From Saprospiraceae bacterium (GTDB lineage: Bacteria; Bacteroidota; Bacteroidia; Chitinophagales; Saprospiraceae): 64,000 nucleotides of DNA. Made by a program: the position numbers and the translations under genes. How positions within the stretch are numbered: position 1 is the first letter of the stretch; the number at the start of each line of letters is the position of its first letter. The stretch is taken from contig JAIYCH010000011.1 in NCBI GenBank assembly GCA_027488135.1, forward strand, positions 1 through 64,000, in the 5' to 3' direction. Shown piece by piece: positions 43,522 to 53,500 of this stretch. The notes below the pieces were generated by a model. The model worked only from the letters and a program-made list of their open reading frames with translations. It was not told where the DNA came from and did not search any database.

Positions 43522-46500
43522 TTAGTTGTTATAATTTAGATTTGGAGAAAGCCATTTTTCAATAATCTCCAAAGACATATCTTTTCTATCTGCATAATCT
43601 TCCACCTGATCTTTAGATATCTGACCAACGCCAAAATAGGTAGAGGCAGGATTTGAAAAATACCAACCGCTCACAGAAGCAGCAGGATACATGGCAAAAC
43701 TTTCGGTTAAAATAATACCCGTTCTCTTTTCTACTTCAAGAAGTTCCCACAACTTCTCTTTTTCAGTATGATCTGGGCATGCAGGATAACCTGGAGCTGG
43801 TCTAATACCCTGAAAATCTTCTTTTAATAAATCGATGGCAGAAAAATTTTCATCTTTAGCATACGCCCAGGTATCCGTTCTTACCCATTCGTGTAATTTT
43901 TCAGCCAGGGCTTCTGCCAATCTATCAGCCAGCGCTTTAAGTAAAATAGATTGATAATCATCTAAATTCTCCAGAAAATAGGCATCCATTTTCTCGATAT
44001 TAAAGCCTGCGGAAACGGCAAAAGAGCCAATAAAATCAGGTTTGCCTACTGGAGCAATGAAGTCGGAAAGTGACCTATTTGGCTGTCCGGGTGCTTTTTT
44101 AAGTTGTTGCCTCAAACACTGCAAGCGCATTTTTTCAGTGGTTCTCTCTTCGTCGGCATAGATAATAATATCATCTTCTGTCCCTTGATTTGCTGGAAAA
44201 ACACCCCAAACAGCTCTGGCCTCGAGCCAGTTTTCATCAACAATTTTTTTGAGCATGGCATTGGCTTCTACAAAAAGTTTCGTTGCCTCCTCCCCTACGA
44301 CAGCATCTTTGAGAATATCTGGATATTTACCAGCCAGTTCCCAAGAGCTAAAGAAGGGTGTCCAATCGATGTAAGGAACTAATTCATCTAATGGGAAAGG
44401 AATTTTTTCCTGTATCCCTCCCTTTTTTGGCACTGGAGGCGTGTAAGTAGCCCAATCCATGGTCCATTTATTTTTTCTGGCTTCTGCAATAGGAAGAAAC
44501 TGTTTTACCTGTTCTCTCCCTACTCTTTGCTCCCTGATTCTATTGTTTTCAGCTCTGACATCCAGAATGAAATTACTGCTAACGTCTCCTTGTTCACTAA
44601 GTAAATTACTGACCACTCCCACAGCACGGGATGCATCTAATACATGGACTACGGGACCCTTATATTTAGGTTCTATTTTTACCGCTGTATGGGTTCGACT
44701 GGTTGTTGCGCCACCTATCAGCAACGGAATAGTAAATCCAAGACGCTGCATTTCACTGGCAAGGTGAACCATTTCATCTAAGGAAGGCGTAATCAGACCT
44801 GATAATCCAATAACATCTACTTTTTCCTCTTTTGCTCTTTGCAGAATTTTATCAGCGGGTACCATAACCCCCAGATCAACAATATCATAATCGTTACAAC
44901 CGAGAACAACACCAACAATATTTTTACCAATATCGTGTACATCACCCTTTACAGTAGCAAGCAAAATTTTACCTTTTGCCCGACTATTCCCATTTTTATT
45001 TGCTTCAATATAAGGCGTTAGCCAAGCTACTGCCTTTTTCATTACCCGGGCACTTTTAACTACTTGGGGAAGAAACATTTTACCTTCACCAAATAAGTCA
45101 CCAACGTAATTCATGCCATCCATCAAGGGGCCTTCAATAACAGACAAAGGTTCCGCTACTTGCGTGCGTGCCTCTTCAACATCCTCATCAATATAGTCTG
45201 TAATTCCCTTTACTAAAGCATATTTAAGTCTTTCATTAACAGATTGATTTCTCCAGGAGAGATCTTTCTGAATCGACTTTCCTGCATCCCCTCTAAGAGA
45301 CACGGCTAAATCAGTTAATCGCTCGGTGGCATCTGCTCTTCTGTTAAAAAGCACATCTTCCACTTTTTCGAGTAAATCGGGTTCAATATTAGAATAAATA
45401 TCCATCATCCCGGCATTTACAATACCCATATCCATGCCAGCACGAACAGCATGATAAAGAAAAGCGGTGTGCATTGCCTCTCTTACCACTTCATTTCCTC
45501 TGAAGGAGAAAGAAATATTACTTACTCCACCACTAACTTTGGCACCAGGGCAAAGTTTTTTTATCTGACGGGTAGCTTCAATAAAATGAATCGCATAATC
45601 ATTATGTTCCTCAATGCCAGTAGCTACGGCAAAAATATTAGGATCAAAGATGATGTCTTCAGGAATAAAACCTACCTTTTGAGTAAGCAAATCATAGGCT
45701 CTCTTACAAATATCTACTTTTCGTTCCACGGTATCGGCCTGACCCAACTCATCGAAAGCCATAACCACTGCCGCCGCACCATAACGACGAACCAATTTAG
45801 CTTGTCTTAAAAAAGCTTCCTCCCCTTCTTTTAATGAAATTGAATTTACGATACATTTGCCCTGAACGCATTTTAAACCAGCTTCAATGACAGAAAACTT
45901 TGAGGAATCAATCATTATGGGAAGCTTTGCGATATCGGGTTCGGACATAACAAGATTTAAAAATTCCACCATAGCTTGTTCCGAATCGAGCAAACCCTCA
46001 TCCATATTTATATCAATGATTTGGGCTCCCCCTTCTACTTGTTGTTGGGCGACTTTTAGGGCTTCCGTGTAATTTTTCTCCCGAATTAATCTTGCAAATT
46101 GCTTGGAACCCGTAACATTTGTTCTTTCACCCACATTAACAAAATTTGTTTCGGGGCGAATGACCAGAGGTTCCAGACCACTTAACGTAGTGTAATGGCT
46201 TCTAGGTGTTCGTTTTCTTGGAATAATACCCTTAACTGCTTCAGCCATAGCCTGAATGTGATCGGGCGTTGTTCCACAGCAGCCACCCACTATATTTACG
46301 AAACCAGAAGAGGCAAATTCCTTAATATACTGCTGCATTTCTGAAGCACCCTGATCATATTCTCCAAACTCGTTAGGCAAACCTGCATTAGGATATGCGG
46401 AGATATAACAGTCTGCCAAATCAGATAATTCCTGGAGGTAGGGTCTCATTTCTGTTGCTCCCAAAGCACAGTTTAAACCTACACTTAAGAGAGGAATATG

Positions 46501-47199
46501 GTTAATAGAGGCCCAGAAAGCACCAACGGTTTGTCCTGAAAGGGTCCTTCCGCTGGCATCGGTGATGGTACCAGATACCATAACAGGAAGACGGTCGCCT
46601 ACCTCCTCAAATAATTCTTCAATGGCAAAGAGCGCTGCTTTTGCATTAAGGGTATCAAAGATGGTTTCCACGATGAGGGCATCACAACCACCGTCCATTA
46701 ATCCTTTTGCCTGTTCATAGTAAGCCTCTTTAAGTTCGTCAAAAGACACCCCCCTGAAACCAGGGTTATTTACATCGGGGGAGAGCGAAGCTGTTTTATT
46801 GGTTGGACCTATTGCCCCTGCAACAAAACGAGGTTTTTCTGGTGTTCTTTGATTGAATTCATTTGCTGCCTTTCTGGCTATTTTTGCAGCCTCAAGATTC
46901 ATTTCATAAGCCAGGCTTTCCAAATGATAATCGGCTTGGGCTATTTTTGTAGCACCGAAGGTATTTGTTTCCAATATATCGGCACCGGCCTCCAAGTAGG
47001 CACGATGAATAGCTTCAATTATATGGGGCTGGGTAAAAACAAGAATTTCATTATTTCCTTGAATATCGTATGCATGATTTGCAAATCTAGTACCCCGATA
47101 GTCCTTTTCCGTTAGTTTATATTGTTGTATCATTGTGCCCATGGCACCATCAATAACTAGAATACGGTCTTTAAGTAAAGCTTCAAGCCTAATATTCAT
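43522..47199 (-). CDS. metH: Cobalamin-dependent methionine synthase
   Basis: A full-length 1225-residue MetH that transfers a methyl group from methyltetrahydrofolate to homocysteine through cob(I)alamin. Domain order is normal. The homocysteine-binding barrel is at ~1-330 (DGAMGTMIQ, zinc cysteines including [10 protein letters not shown]). The pterin-binding barrel is at ~350-630 ([23 protein letters not shown]). The cap and B12-binding Rossmann domain are at ~650-890 ([15 protein letters not shown] with the cobalt-ligating His). The AdoMet-binding reactivation domain is at ~920-1225 ([15 protein letters not shown]). No cobalamin riboswitch fits in the 94 bases upstream. It heads a likely operon with a small orphan gene. 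Confidence 0.96.
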   Translation of the reverse strand: MNIRLEALLKDRILVIDGAMGTMIQQYKLTEKDYRGTRFANHAYDIQGNNEILVFTQPHIIEAIHRAYLEAGADILETNTFGATKIAQADYHLESLAYEMNLEAAKIARKAANEFNQRTPEKPRFVAGAIGPTNKTASLSPDVNNPGFRGVSFDELKEAYYEQAKGLMDGGCDALIVETIFDTLNAKAALFAIEELFEEVGDRLPVMVSGTITDASGRTLSGQTVGAFWASINHIPLLSVGLNCALGATEMRPYLQELSDLADCYISAYPNAGLPNEFGEYDQGASEMQQYIKEFASSGFVNIVGGCCGTTPDHIQAMAEAVKGIIPRKRTPRSHYTTLSGLEPLVIRPETNFVNVGERTNVTGSKQFARLIREKNYTEALKVAQQQVEGGAQIIDINMDEGLLDSEQAMVEFLNLVMSEPDIAKLPIMIDSSKFSVIEAGLKCVQGKCIVNSISLKEGEEAFLRQAKLVRRYGAAAVVMAFDELGQADTVERKVDICKRAYDLLTQKVGFIPEDIIFDPNIFAVATGIEEHNDYAIHFIEATRQIKKLCPGAKVSGGVSNISFSFRGNEVVREAMHTAFLYHAVRAGMDMGIVNAGMMDIYSNIEPDLLEKVEDVLFNRRADATERLTDLAVSLRGDAGKSIQKDLSWRNQSVNERLKYALVKGITDYIDEDVEEARTQVAEPLSVIEGPLMDGMNYVGDLFGEGKMFLPQVVKSARVMKKAVAWLTPYIEANKNGNSRAKGKILLATVKGDVHDIGKNIVGVVLGCNDYDIVDLGVMVPADKILQRAKEEKVDVIGLSGLITPSLDEMVHLASEMQRLGFTIPLLIGGATTSRTHTAVKIEPKYKGPVVHVLDASRAVGVVSNLLSEQGDVSSNFILDVRAENNRIREQRVGREQVKQFLPIAEARKNKWTMDWATYTPPVPKKGGIQEKIPFPLDELVPYIDWTPFFSSWELAGKYPDILKDAVVGEEATKLFVEANAMLKKIVDENWLEARAVWGVFPANQGTEDDIIIYADEERTTEKMRLQCLRQQLKKAPGQPNRSLSDFIAPVGKPDFIGSFAVSAGFNIEKMDAYFLENLDDYQSILLKALADRLAEALAEKLHEWVRTDTWAYAKDENFSAIDLLKEDFQGIRPAPGYPACPDHTEKEKLWELLEVEKRTGIILTESFAMYPAASVSGWYFSNPASTYFGVGQISKDQVEDYADRKDMSLEIIEKWLSPNLNYNN

Positions 47200-47293
47200 T
47201 TTCTTTTTTAATTTGATGAAAAATTTAATGGTTAAAGGTAAAATAAAAGTATTGAAACTTATAATTTGTCAAAGAGTTCACTATTTATTTAAT

Positions 47294-47323
47294 AAAAAAA
47301 GCCTCCTATTCGGAAGCTTTTTT
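47294..47323 (-). terminator. Terminator of the GMC oxidoreductase operon
   Basis: On the minus strand, AAAAAAGCTTCC pairs with GGAGGCTTTTTTT (one G-T pair) around a 5-base loop, ending in a T-run, 26 bases after the isomerase-like gene. A-runs on both sides could make it work in both directions. It separates this operon from metH. Confidence 0.8.
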
Positions 47324-47348
47324 CAAATATCTTACCCATTTATTAATA

Positions 47349-48104
47349 TCAAACGGTACAAAGTTCTTTAGCCCTTCGCAAACTCTCCAGCGGTTTACCT
47401 GAAGTAGGAATAAATTCTTGTCCTAAAAAGCCATCATAACCCGTTCCCTTTATAGTTTTAATTATATGAGGATAATAAAGTTCCTGACTTTCATCGATTT
47501 CATTTCTGCCTGGAAGGCCAGCCGTATGATAATGACCAATAACCTCATGATATTTCAAGATATTATTACTGATATTTCCCTCCATCACCTGAGCGTGATA
47601 AATGTCATACAATAATTTAAAGTTCGGCGAGCCTAATTTTTGTACTAGGGCTGCACCCCAAGCGGTATGATCGCATTGATAATCAGCATGATCAATATAA
47701 CTATTCAACAGTTCAATAACTATTTTGACACCATATTTTTCTGCCTCTTTGGTCACCATTTCCAGACCTCTTGCACAATTTTCAAGTCCTTGCTCGTCAG
47801 AAATACCATTTCTATTTCCTGAAAAACAAATGACAGAAGGAATTCCATTTTCACTCGCTTGTCTGATAAATCTCGCATAATTCTCTTGAAGAAAGGCATG
47901 ATTTTTAGGATCATTAAATCCTTTGGAAATACTACAAAAGCTATCCATACCAACGGCACAAGTAAGACCTGCATCTTTGACGACCTTCCAATCGGCAGGC
48001 CCTAAAATTTCTACCGATTCAAAACCCAATGCTTTGACTTCTTTACAAAACTCAGGTAAGGTATAAAAGGCGCGAAAACACCAGTAACAAACAGAATGTT
48101 TCAT
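47349..48104 (-). CDS. Hydroxypyruvate isomerase-like TIM-barrel protein
   Basis: A 251-residue member of the xylose isomerase-like TIM-barrel superfamily, closest in pattern to hydroxypyruvate isomerase-like proteins. Metal-binding acidic residues are seen in KIVIELLNS and GFLGQEFIPT, with histidines in LYDIYHAQ and IGHYHTAG. These enzymes isomerise small sugars or ketoacids, or epimerise 3-keto sugars. No signal peptide is seen (it starts MKHSVCYWCFRAF), so it is cytoplasmic. It is the third gene after a GMC oxidoreductase and a gluconate-dehydrogenase-type small subunit, suggesting a sugar oxidation/isomerisation pathway. Confidence 0.82.
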   Translation of the reverse strand: MKHSVCYWCFRAFYTLPEFCKEVKALGFESVEILGPADWKVVKDAGLTCAVGMDSFCSISKGFNDPKNHAFLQENYARFIRQASENGIPSVICFSGNRNGISDEQGLENCARGLEMVTKEAEKYGVKIVIELLNSYIDHADYQCDHTAWGAALVQKLGSPNFKLLYDIYHAQVMEGNISNNILKYHEVIGHYHTAGLPGRNEIDESQELYYPHIIKTIKGTGYDGFLGQEFIPTSGKPLESLRRAKELCTV

Positions 48105-48160
48105 AAGACAGAATGATTAATATGACTAAAAACAATAACAAAATGTTTTAATAAAAACAA

Positions 48161-48784
48161 TCAGACGGGCGCATAAGCCAGGCCTTTTGTATCCGCTAAG
48201 GGGGTACAACCTTTAAAAACACCCGGAATGGGGTCATAGACTAAAACCTCGGTACAAAGTTGTTCGTTAGCGAAATATCCCTTATAAATGGTATCCTTCA
48301 GCATCATAAAAAACTGATGCGAAGGCAAAGGTTTGGCACCCACAGGCAGTAATTTAACAGCTTCTCTAATTTCTGTATTCAGCGCGTTTAAATAATCTGT
48401 ACGTTCTGATTCCATAAGAGCAACAAATGATTTGCCCATTTTTTCCTTCACCTTGACGTCAAAATTATCAAGACCGTTTAAAAAGAGTTGTTTTGTGTCT
48501 GGTGCAGCCCAATCGGAAAGAAGTAAATCTACAAATCTGTCAACGCCCAGCTCTGAAGCAGAGGGGGTTTTTGTTTTAGGCAGCATAGTATCAGCAATCA
48601 AAGTAACCCAGGCAAACTGTTCTGTAGTTAGCGCGGAGGGAACCCAATCATCTTTTTCTTTACCCTCTGAGGGGGCGTTTTCATTATTAGGTTTACAAGA
48701 CGAGACCAATCCAGCTAAGGATCCGGTGGCGGCTGTAAATCCAATAACCATCCCTGTATATTTTAAAAGTTCACGACGTTGCAT
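48161..48784 (-). CDS. Gluconate 2-dehydrogenase subunit 3 family protein, Tat lipoprotein
   Basis: A 207-residue small subunit of the gluconate 2-dehydrogenase subunit 3 family. The N-terminus has a twin-arginine signal (MQRRELLKYTG) followed by a hydrophobic stretch and a Cys (LVSSC) that suits lipid attachment. The family motif near FAWVTLIADTMLPKTKTPSASELGV is present. In related systems this protein accompanies a GMC flavoprotein and helps its export or maturation. It lies 18 bases after the GMC gene and 56 before the isomerase-like gene, in one operon. Confidence 0.85.
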   Translation of the reverse strand: MQRRELLKYTGMVIGFTAATGSLAGLVSSCKPNNENAPSEGKEKDDWVPSALTTEQFAWVTLIADTMLPKTKTPSASELGVDRFVDLLLSDWAAPDTKQLFLNGLDNFDVKVKEKMGKSFVALMESERTDYLNALNTEIREAVKLLPVGAKPLPSHQFFMMLKDTIYKGYFANEQLCTEVLVYDPIPGVFKGCTPLADTKGLAYAPV

Positions 48785-48802
48785 AGTGGCTATTATAAAG
48801 GT

Positions 48803-50530
48803 TTACAGATTGTTATTTTTCAATTGTTTAACGGCATAATCAACTGCTCTGGCTGTTAAAGCCATGTAGGTTAACGATGGGTTAACGCAAGCGGCCGAAG
48901 TCATACAAGCGCCATCCGTCACGAAAACATTAGACACCTGGTGCATTTGATTCCATTTATTCAGAATAGACGTTTTTGGGTCATTCCCCATTCTGGCTGT
49001 TCCCATTTCGTGAATACCCAAACCGAGTGAATAACCATCATCGTAGGTCGTTATATCCTTTAGACCGGCAGCTTCCAGCATTTCAGCTGCAGCATTCATC
49101 ATATCAAGTCGCATGTTTTTTTCATTCGTCTTAATACCTGCATCAAATTTCAGCACAGGAAGACCCCATTTATCTAACCGGCTATAATCGAGTTCGACTT
49201 TATTCTCATGATAAGGCAGTGTTTCACCAAAGCCAAGTAAATTCATAGACCATGGTCCAGGCTCAGAAAGTTGATCTTTAGATTGGGCACCCATAAGGAA
49301 AGCCTCCTCTGCTACTAATGCGCCGAAGCTTTGTCTTCCGCCACCACCCTGATAACCATAACCCCTTATAAAGTCCCTTCTTTTGGTTGCATTGTCAATA
49401 TTTCTAAATCGGGGTACATATATTCCATTAGGTCTTCTGCCTTTAAAATATTTATCACCAAATAATTCAGATTTAGCTCTTGCTCCTGCTCTAAAATGGT
49501 GATCCATAATATTATGACCAAGCTCACCACTTAGATTTCCCAAACCATTTGGATGAGAATCGTACCTTGAATTCAAAAGGATATGGGTAGTTCCCAAAGC
49601 AGAGGCACAACAGAAAATCACTTTAGCAAAAAACTCATGTACTTCCATGGTTTCCGCATCGATAATCCGAACACCCACTGCCTTTTGTGTTTTTTCATCC
49701 AAAATAATATTTTGAACAATAGAATGAGGTCTTAGGGTCATATTACCCGTAGCTTCGGCAGCGGGTAAAGCGGCGGCATTGGAACTATAATAGGCACCAT
49801 AAGGACACCCTCTGATGCACCGGTTTCTTGACAAGCACTGACCTCTTGTTCCATGATACTCAGGATTTGGCTGAGTAAGATGGGCCGTTCTACCTATGGT
49901 TATGCGACGTTCCGGAAATTTAGCTTCTGATTTTTCCTTTACATATTCTTCTATACAATTAAACTCCATAGGAGGTAAAAACTCACCGTCAGGAAGCTGA
50001 TGTAGCCCCTCCTTTTGGCCACTTACCCCAATATAACGCTCAACATAATCATACCAAGGAGCGATATCAGCATATCTGATAGGCCAATCTACTGCCACAC
50101 CGTCCTTTGCATTTGCTTCAAAATCAAGATCACTCCATCGGTAACTTTGTCTTCCCCACATAATAGAGCGACCGCCCACATGGTATCCCCGCATCCAGTC
50201 GAAGCGTTGAACCTCAGTGTAAGGTTGTTCAGAATCTTTAACAAAAAAGTGCTTGGTAGATTCTTTTATGGTATATCCAGTCCTGGATTGGTTGAAATAA
50301 TGTTCTTTCACTTCAGCTTCCGGCACATTGTCCCCATTAGGTAATTCCCATGGATCAAGAGAGGCTGTTGGATAATCGACTACGTGTTTGACATCCCTAC
50401 CCCTTTCGAGGACGAGCGTTTTGAGTCCCTTTTCACAGAGTTCTTTGGCGGCAAAACCTCCACTAATCCCAGATCCGATGACAATGGCATCATAAGTGAC
50501 TTCTTTTTTACCTTCAGTGTTTACGTACAT
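48803..50530 (-). CDS. GMC family oxidoreductase (FAD sugar/alcohol dehydrogenase)
   Basis: A 575-residue GMC flavoprotein. The FAD Rossmann motif is at residues ~14-38 (AIVIGSGISGGFAAKELCEKG, then LVLERG). The region with GGRSIMWGRQSYRW follows. Near the C-terminus come GIHEMGTARMGNDP and the NVFVTDGACMTSAACVNPSLT signature, with the usual second catalytic His/Asn as Asn. A Cys-rich segment (CLSRNRCIRGCPYGAY) is typical of the gluconate/3-keto-sugar dehydrogenase branch. It oxidises sugars or polyols, possibly co-exported with the Tat-signal subunit encoded next. It has no signal peptide of its own, which fits hitchhiking export. The gene is divergent from aconitase. Confidence 0.9.
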   Translation of the reverse strand: MYVNTEGKKEVTYDAIVIGSGISGGFAAKELCEKGLKTLVLERGRDVKHVVDYPTASLDPWELPNGDNVPEAEVKEHYFNQSRTGYTIKESTKHFFVKDSEQPYTEVQRFDWMRGYHVGGRSIMWGRQSYRWSDLDFEANAKDGVAVDWPIRYADIAPWYDYVERYIGVSGQKEGLHQLPDGEFLPPMEFNCIEEYVKEKSEAKFPERRITIGRTAHLTQPNPEYHGTRGQCLSRNRCIRGCPYGAYYSSNAAALPAAEATGNMTLRPHSIVQNIILDEKTQKAVGVRIIDAETMEVHEFFAKVIFCCASALGTTHILLNSRYDSHPNGLGNLSGELGHNIMDHHFRAGARAKSELFGDKYFKGRRPNGIYVPRFRNIDNATKRRDFIRGYGYQGGGGRQSFGALVAEEAFLMGAQSKDQLSEPGPWSMNLLGFGETLPYHENKVELDYSRLDKWGLPVLKFDAGIKTNEKNMRLDMMNAAAEMLEAAGLKDITTYDDGYSLGLGIHEMGTARMGNDPKTSILNKWNQMHQVSNVFVTDGACMTSAACVNPSLTYMALTARAVDYAVKQLKNNNL

Positions 50531-50562
50531 TGTTGCTTTATGAAAATTTGTTGAGTGATAAA

Positions 50563-50574
50563 CCTAAATTTAGG
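50563..50574. promoter_or_regulatory. 12-base palindrome between GMC and aconitase genes
   Basis: CCTAAATTTAGG is a perfect palindrome 33 bases upstream of the GMC start. Either strand contains TAAATTTA, one base off the -7 consensus, so it may be the GMC promoter or an operator. The evidence is sequence symmetry only. Confidence 0.25.
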
Positions 50575-50629
50575 GTATTTTATTTATAAAAAAAACTATT
50601 CTTAAAATTTAATTAAATATCAGAAAATT

Positions 50630-50662
50630 TTGGGTAAATATCCTTCAATAGTTCTAAATTTG
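50630..50662 (+). promoter_or_regulatory. Promoter of the aconitase gene
   Basis: TTG at 50630-50632, a 22-base spacer, and an exact -7 element TAAATTTG (TAnnTTTG) at 50655-50662. The ATG is 45 bases further on. The spacing is within the range reported for Flavobacterium promoters. Confidence 0.6.
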
Positions 50663-50707
50663 GGCGAAATTTAATAAACCAAAGCATAGACTAAATAACC
50701 AACGATT

Positions 50708-52978
50708 ATGCCATTTGATATTAATATGATTGAAGCTTGGTATGCTGCATTACCACAACGCATTGCTGACGCAAGAAAAGTACTTGGAAGACCATTAAAT
50801 CTTACCGAGAAAATACTTTATGCCCATCTTCATAATGCTTCACCTTTGCAAGGTTATCAGAAAGGTAAAGATTATGTATTTTTTGCCCCCGACCGTGTTG
50901 CCATGCAAGATGCTACCGCACAAATGGCACTTCTTCAGTTTATGACTTGTGGTATGCCCAATACTGCGGTTCCCACTACGGTTCATTGTGATCATTTAAT
51001 TCAGGCCGAGGTTGGTTCTGCAGAAGATTTAAGTACGGCGCTACGCGAAAATGATGAGGTTTACCAATTCCTGGCTGACGTTTCTATCAAATATGGTATT
51101 GGTTTCTGGAAACCAGGTGCGGGTATCATTCACCAGATTGTTCTTGAAAACTATGCATTTCCAGGTGGAATGATGATAGGCACGGATTCTCATACGCCGA
51201 ATGCGGGTGGATTAGGTATGGTGGCCATCGGTGTTGGTGGTGCTGACGCTGTGGACGTTATGGTAGGCATGCCATGGGAATTAAAAATGCCTAAGGTCAT
51301 TGGCGTTAAACTTACAGGTAAACTAAACGGCTGGACCTCTCCAAAAGATGTTATTCTAAAAGTAGCGGGTATTCTGACAGTTAAAGGGGGAACAGGCGCT
51401 ATCGTTGAATATTTTGGACCTGGTGCAGAATCTCTTTCTTGTACTGGAAAAGGTACTATTTGCAATATGGGTGCTGAAATTGGCGCCACTACGTCAACTT
51501 TCGGTTATGATGACTCTATGAGCAGGTATCTTAAGGCTACCGGAAGAACCGATATTGCAGCATTAGCTGATAAAGTAGCCGAACATTTAACTGGTGACGA
51601 AGCCTGTTATGCAAATCCTACTGAATATTTCGATCAGGTTATCGAGATAGACTTAAATACGCTGGAACCACATATTAACGGTCCTTACACGCCCGATTTG
51701 GCCTGGCCAATTTCTCAGTTCGCTCAAGCAGTAAGAGATAATGGTTATCCAACAAAATTAGAAGTTGGCTTAATTGGTTCTTGTACCAATTCTTCCTACG
51801 AAGATTTAGACAGAGCCGCCTCCGTGGCAAGACAAGCTGGTGAAAAAAATATTAAAGCTAAAGCAGAATTTACTATTACGCCTGGTTCTGAACTTATCAG
51901 ATACACAGTAAATCGCGATGGTCAGCTGGCTGATTTTGAAAAAATAGGTGGTGTGGTCATGGCGAATGCTTGTGGGCCATGTATCGGTCAATGGGCAAGA
52001 CACACAGACGACCCAACGAGAGCCAATTCTATCATAACCTCATTTAATCGTAATTTTTCTAAACGAAATGATGGTAATCCTCAAACAAGGGCCTTCGTTG
52101 CTTCTCCTGAAATTGTTACCGCGCTAACTATTGCCGGTGATTTAACTTTCAATCCTTTAACAGATACCTTGTTAAATGAAGATGGTGTGGCTGTTAAATT
52201 AGATCCACCAAATGGTGATGAATTACCAGCAAATGGTTTCGCCGTGGAAGACGCTGGCTATGTTGCTCCAGCTGATAACGGAAATGAGGTTACCATTTCG
52301 GTAAGCCCTATCTCAGAAAGATTACAACTTTTATCTCCATTTACACCTATTCAGGCCGAACACCTGAAAGGTATGCGTATCTTGATTAAAGCAAAGGGAA
52401 AATGTACCACAGATCATATTTCTATGGCAGGTCCCTGGTTAACTTATCGCGGACATTTGCAAAATATTGCTAAAAATACTTTCATCAGTGCCATTAATGC
52501 CTTTAACGGTGAAACAAATAAGGTGATTAATTTTATTAAAAATGATTACCTATCTGTACCAGATTCAGGGCTCGCATATAAAGAAGCAGGTATTGGAACC
52601 GTCGTTTTTGGTGAAGAAAATTATGGTGAAGGTTCTTCCAGGGAACATGCAGCCATGCAACCAAGATTTCTTGGTGTAAGGGCCGTTATCGTTAAGTCAT
52701 TCGCCAGGATTCATGAAACCAATTTGAAAAAACAAGGTATGCTCGGCTTAACTTTCGCAGATGCCGCCGATTATGAAAAAATCCGTCAGGATGATTTAAT
52801 TAATATCGAAGGTTTTGATACCATGACGCCAGGTAAACCACTGACGTTAGTTCTACATCATTCCGACGGTAGCAGAGATTCTTTCGATGTTAATCATACT
52901 TACAACCAACAACAAATAGAATGGGTACAAGCTGGTTCAGCCTTAAATAAAATAAGGACGACCTTACTTTCTGCCTAA
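50708..52978 (+). CDS. Aconitate hydratase
   Basis: A 756-residue [4Fe-4S] aconitase that interconverts citrate and isocitrate in the TCA cycle, in the cytoplasm. Cluster-ligating cysteines are in [14 protein letters not shown] and [10 protein letters not shown]. Active-site residues are in [13 protein letters not shown] and [14 protein letters not shown], and the swivel domain is at ~560-756. Length and N-terminus ([21 protein letters not shown]) match the mitochondrial-type enzyme common in Bacteroidota. It is a single gene with its own promoter and a strong terminator. Confidence 0.95.
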   Translation: MPFDINMIEAWYAALPQRIADARKVLGRPLNLTEKILYAHLHNASPLQGYQKGKDYVFFAPDRVAMQDATAQMALLQFMTCGMPNTAVPTTVHCDHLIQAEVGSAEDLSTALRENDEVYQFLADVSIKYGIGFWKPGAGIIHQIVLENYAFPGGMMIGTDSHTPNAGGLGMVAIGVGGADAVDVMVGMPWELKMPKVIGVKLTGKLNGWTSPKDVILKVAGILTVKGGTGAIVEYFGPGAESLSCTGKGTICNMGAEIGATTSTFGYDDSMSRYLKATGRTDIAALADKVAEHLTGDEACYANPTEYFDQVIEIDLNTLEPHINGPYTPDLAWPISQFAQAVRDNGYPTKLEVGLIGSCTNSSYEDLDRAASVARQAGEKNIKAKAEFTITPGSELIRYTVNRDGQLADFEKIGGVVMANACGPCIGQWARHTDDPTRANSIITSFNRNFSKRNDGNPQTRAFVASPEIVTALTIAGDLTFNPLTDTLLNEDGVAVKLDPPNGDELPANGFAVEDAGYVAPADNGNEVTISVSPISERLQLLSPFTPIQAEHLKGMRILIKAKGKCTTDHISMAGPWLTYRGHLQNIAKNTFISAINAFNGETNKVINFIKNDYLSVPDSGLAYKEAGIGTVVFGEENYGEGSSREHAAMQPRFLGVRAVIVKSFARIHETNLKKQGMLGLTFADAADYEKIRQDDLINIEGFDTMTPGKPLTLVLHHSDGSRDSFDVNHTYNQQQIEWVQAGSALNKIRTTLLSA

Positions 52979-52998
52979 ATAGATTGTTACCTAAATTT

Positions 52999-53041
52999 AG
53001 AGGGAAATCATCCGTTTATCCAGTGATTTCCCTCTTTTTTT
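52999..53041 (+). terminator. Strong intrinsic terminator after aconitase
   Basis: AGAGGGAAATCA (52999-53010) pairs perfectly with TGATTTCCCTCT (53024-53035) around a 13-base loop, followed by six T's. It ends one base before the stop codon of the convergent lipoprotein gene. Confidence 0.9.
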
Positions 53042-53042
53042 G

Positions 53043-53405
53043 TCAGGGAATTACCTCGATAGCATAAGAAACCTTGGGTGGCGCATCATAGAGTAAACAT
53101 TGAATGCAATCATTTTGCGTTAAGGAAATGATTTTAAATTGAAATATTTTCCCCATTTCCAGGTTAACTTTACAAATATTTTCTACCTTAAAAACATTAT
53201 CATATTTCACATCACCCGTTGACATTTCGTTGGTCCATCCGTCCTCACCGTATTTTTCTGCATTTTTTATCTGTATAACCGTCGAAGCACAAGTTACCCT
53301 AATGACTTCCCCTTTTAAAATTGATTCGTCCAGCATATCGCTTTTTTCACAACCAAAGAAGAGCTGAGAAACGATAAATAAAAAAATTAATAATTCCTTT
53401 TTCAT
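53043..53405 (-). CDS. Small hypothetical lipoprotein (120 aa)
   Basis: I recognise no family. The N-terminal signal ends in a lipobox-like LFFGC, with the cysteine at residue 19, so the mature protein is probably lipid-anchored. The mature part is beta-rich and holds Cys residues in RVTCAST, ENICKVN and NDCIQCLL that could form disulfides. It stands alone between the convergent aconitase and the divergent AddA-like helicase. The 95 bases upstream hold no clear promoter element. Confidence 0.65.
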   Translation of the reverse strand: MKKELLIFLFIVSQLFFGCEKSDMLDESILKGEVIRVTCASTVIQIKNAEKYGEDGWTNEMSTGDVKYDNVFKVENICKVNLEMGKIFQFKIISLTQNDCIQCLLYDAPPKVSYAIEVIP

Positions 53406-53500
53406 CTTAAATTTTTTAGTAAAAACGAAAAAACTGTAAATAAAATTGTAAATAGCAATGCGATAGAATAGGATAACTTACTATAAAAATTTTATACAAT

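Noticed and set aside
47200-47293. Cobalamin riboswitch upstream of metH
   Set aside because: Only 94 bases are available and no B12-box-like sequence was seen.
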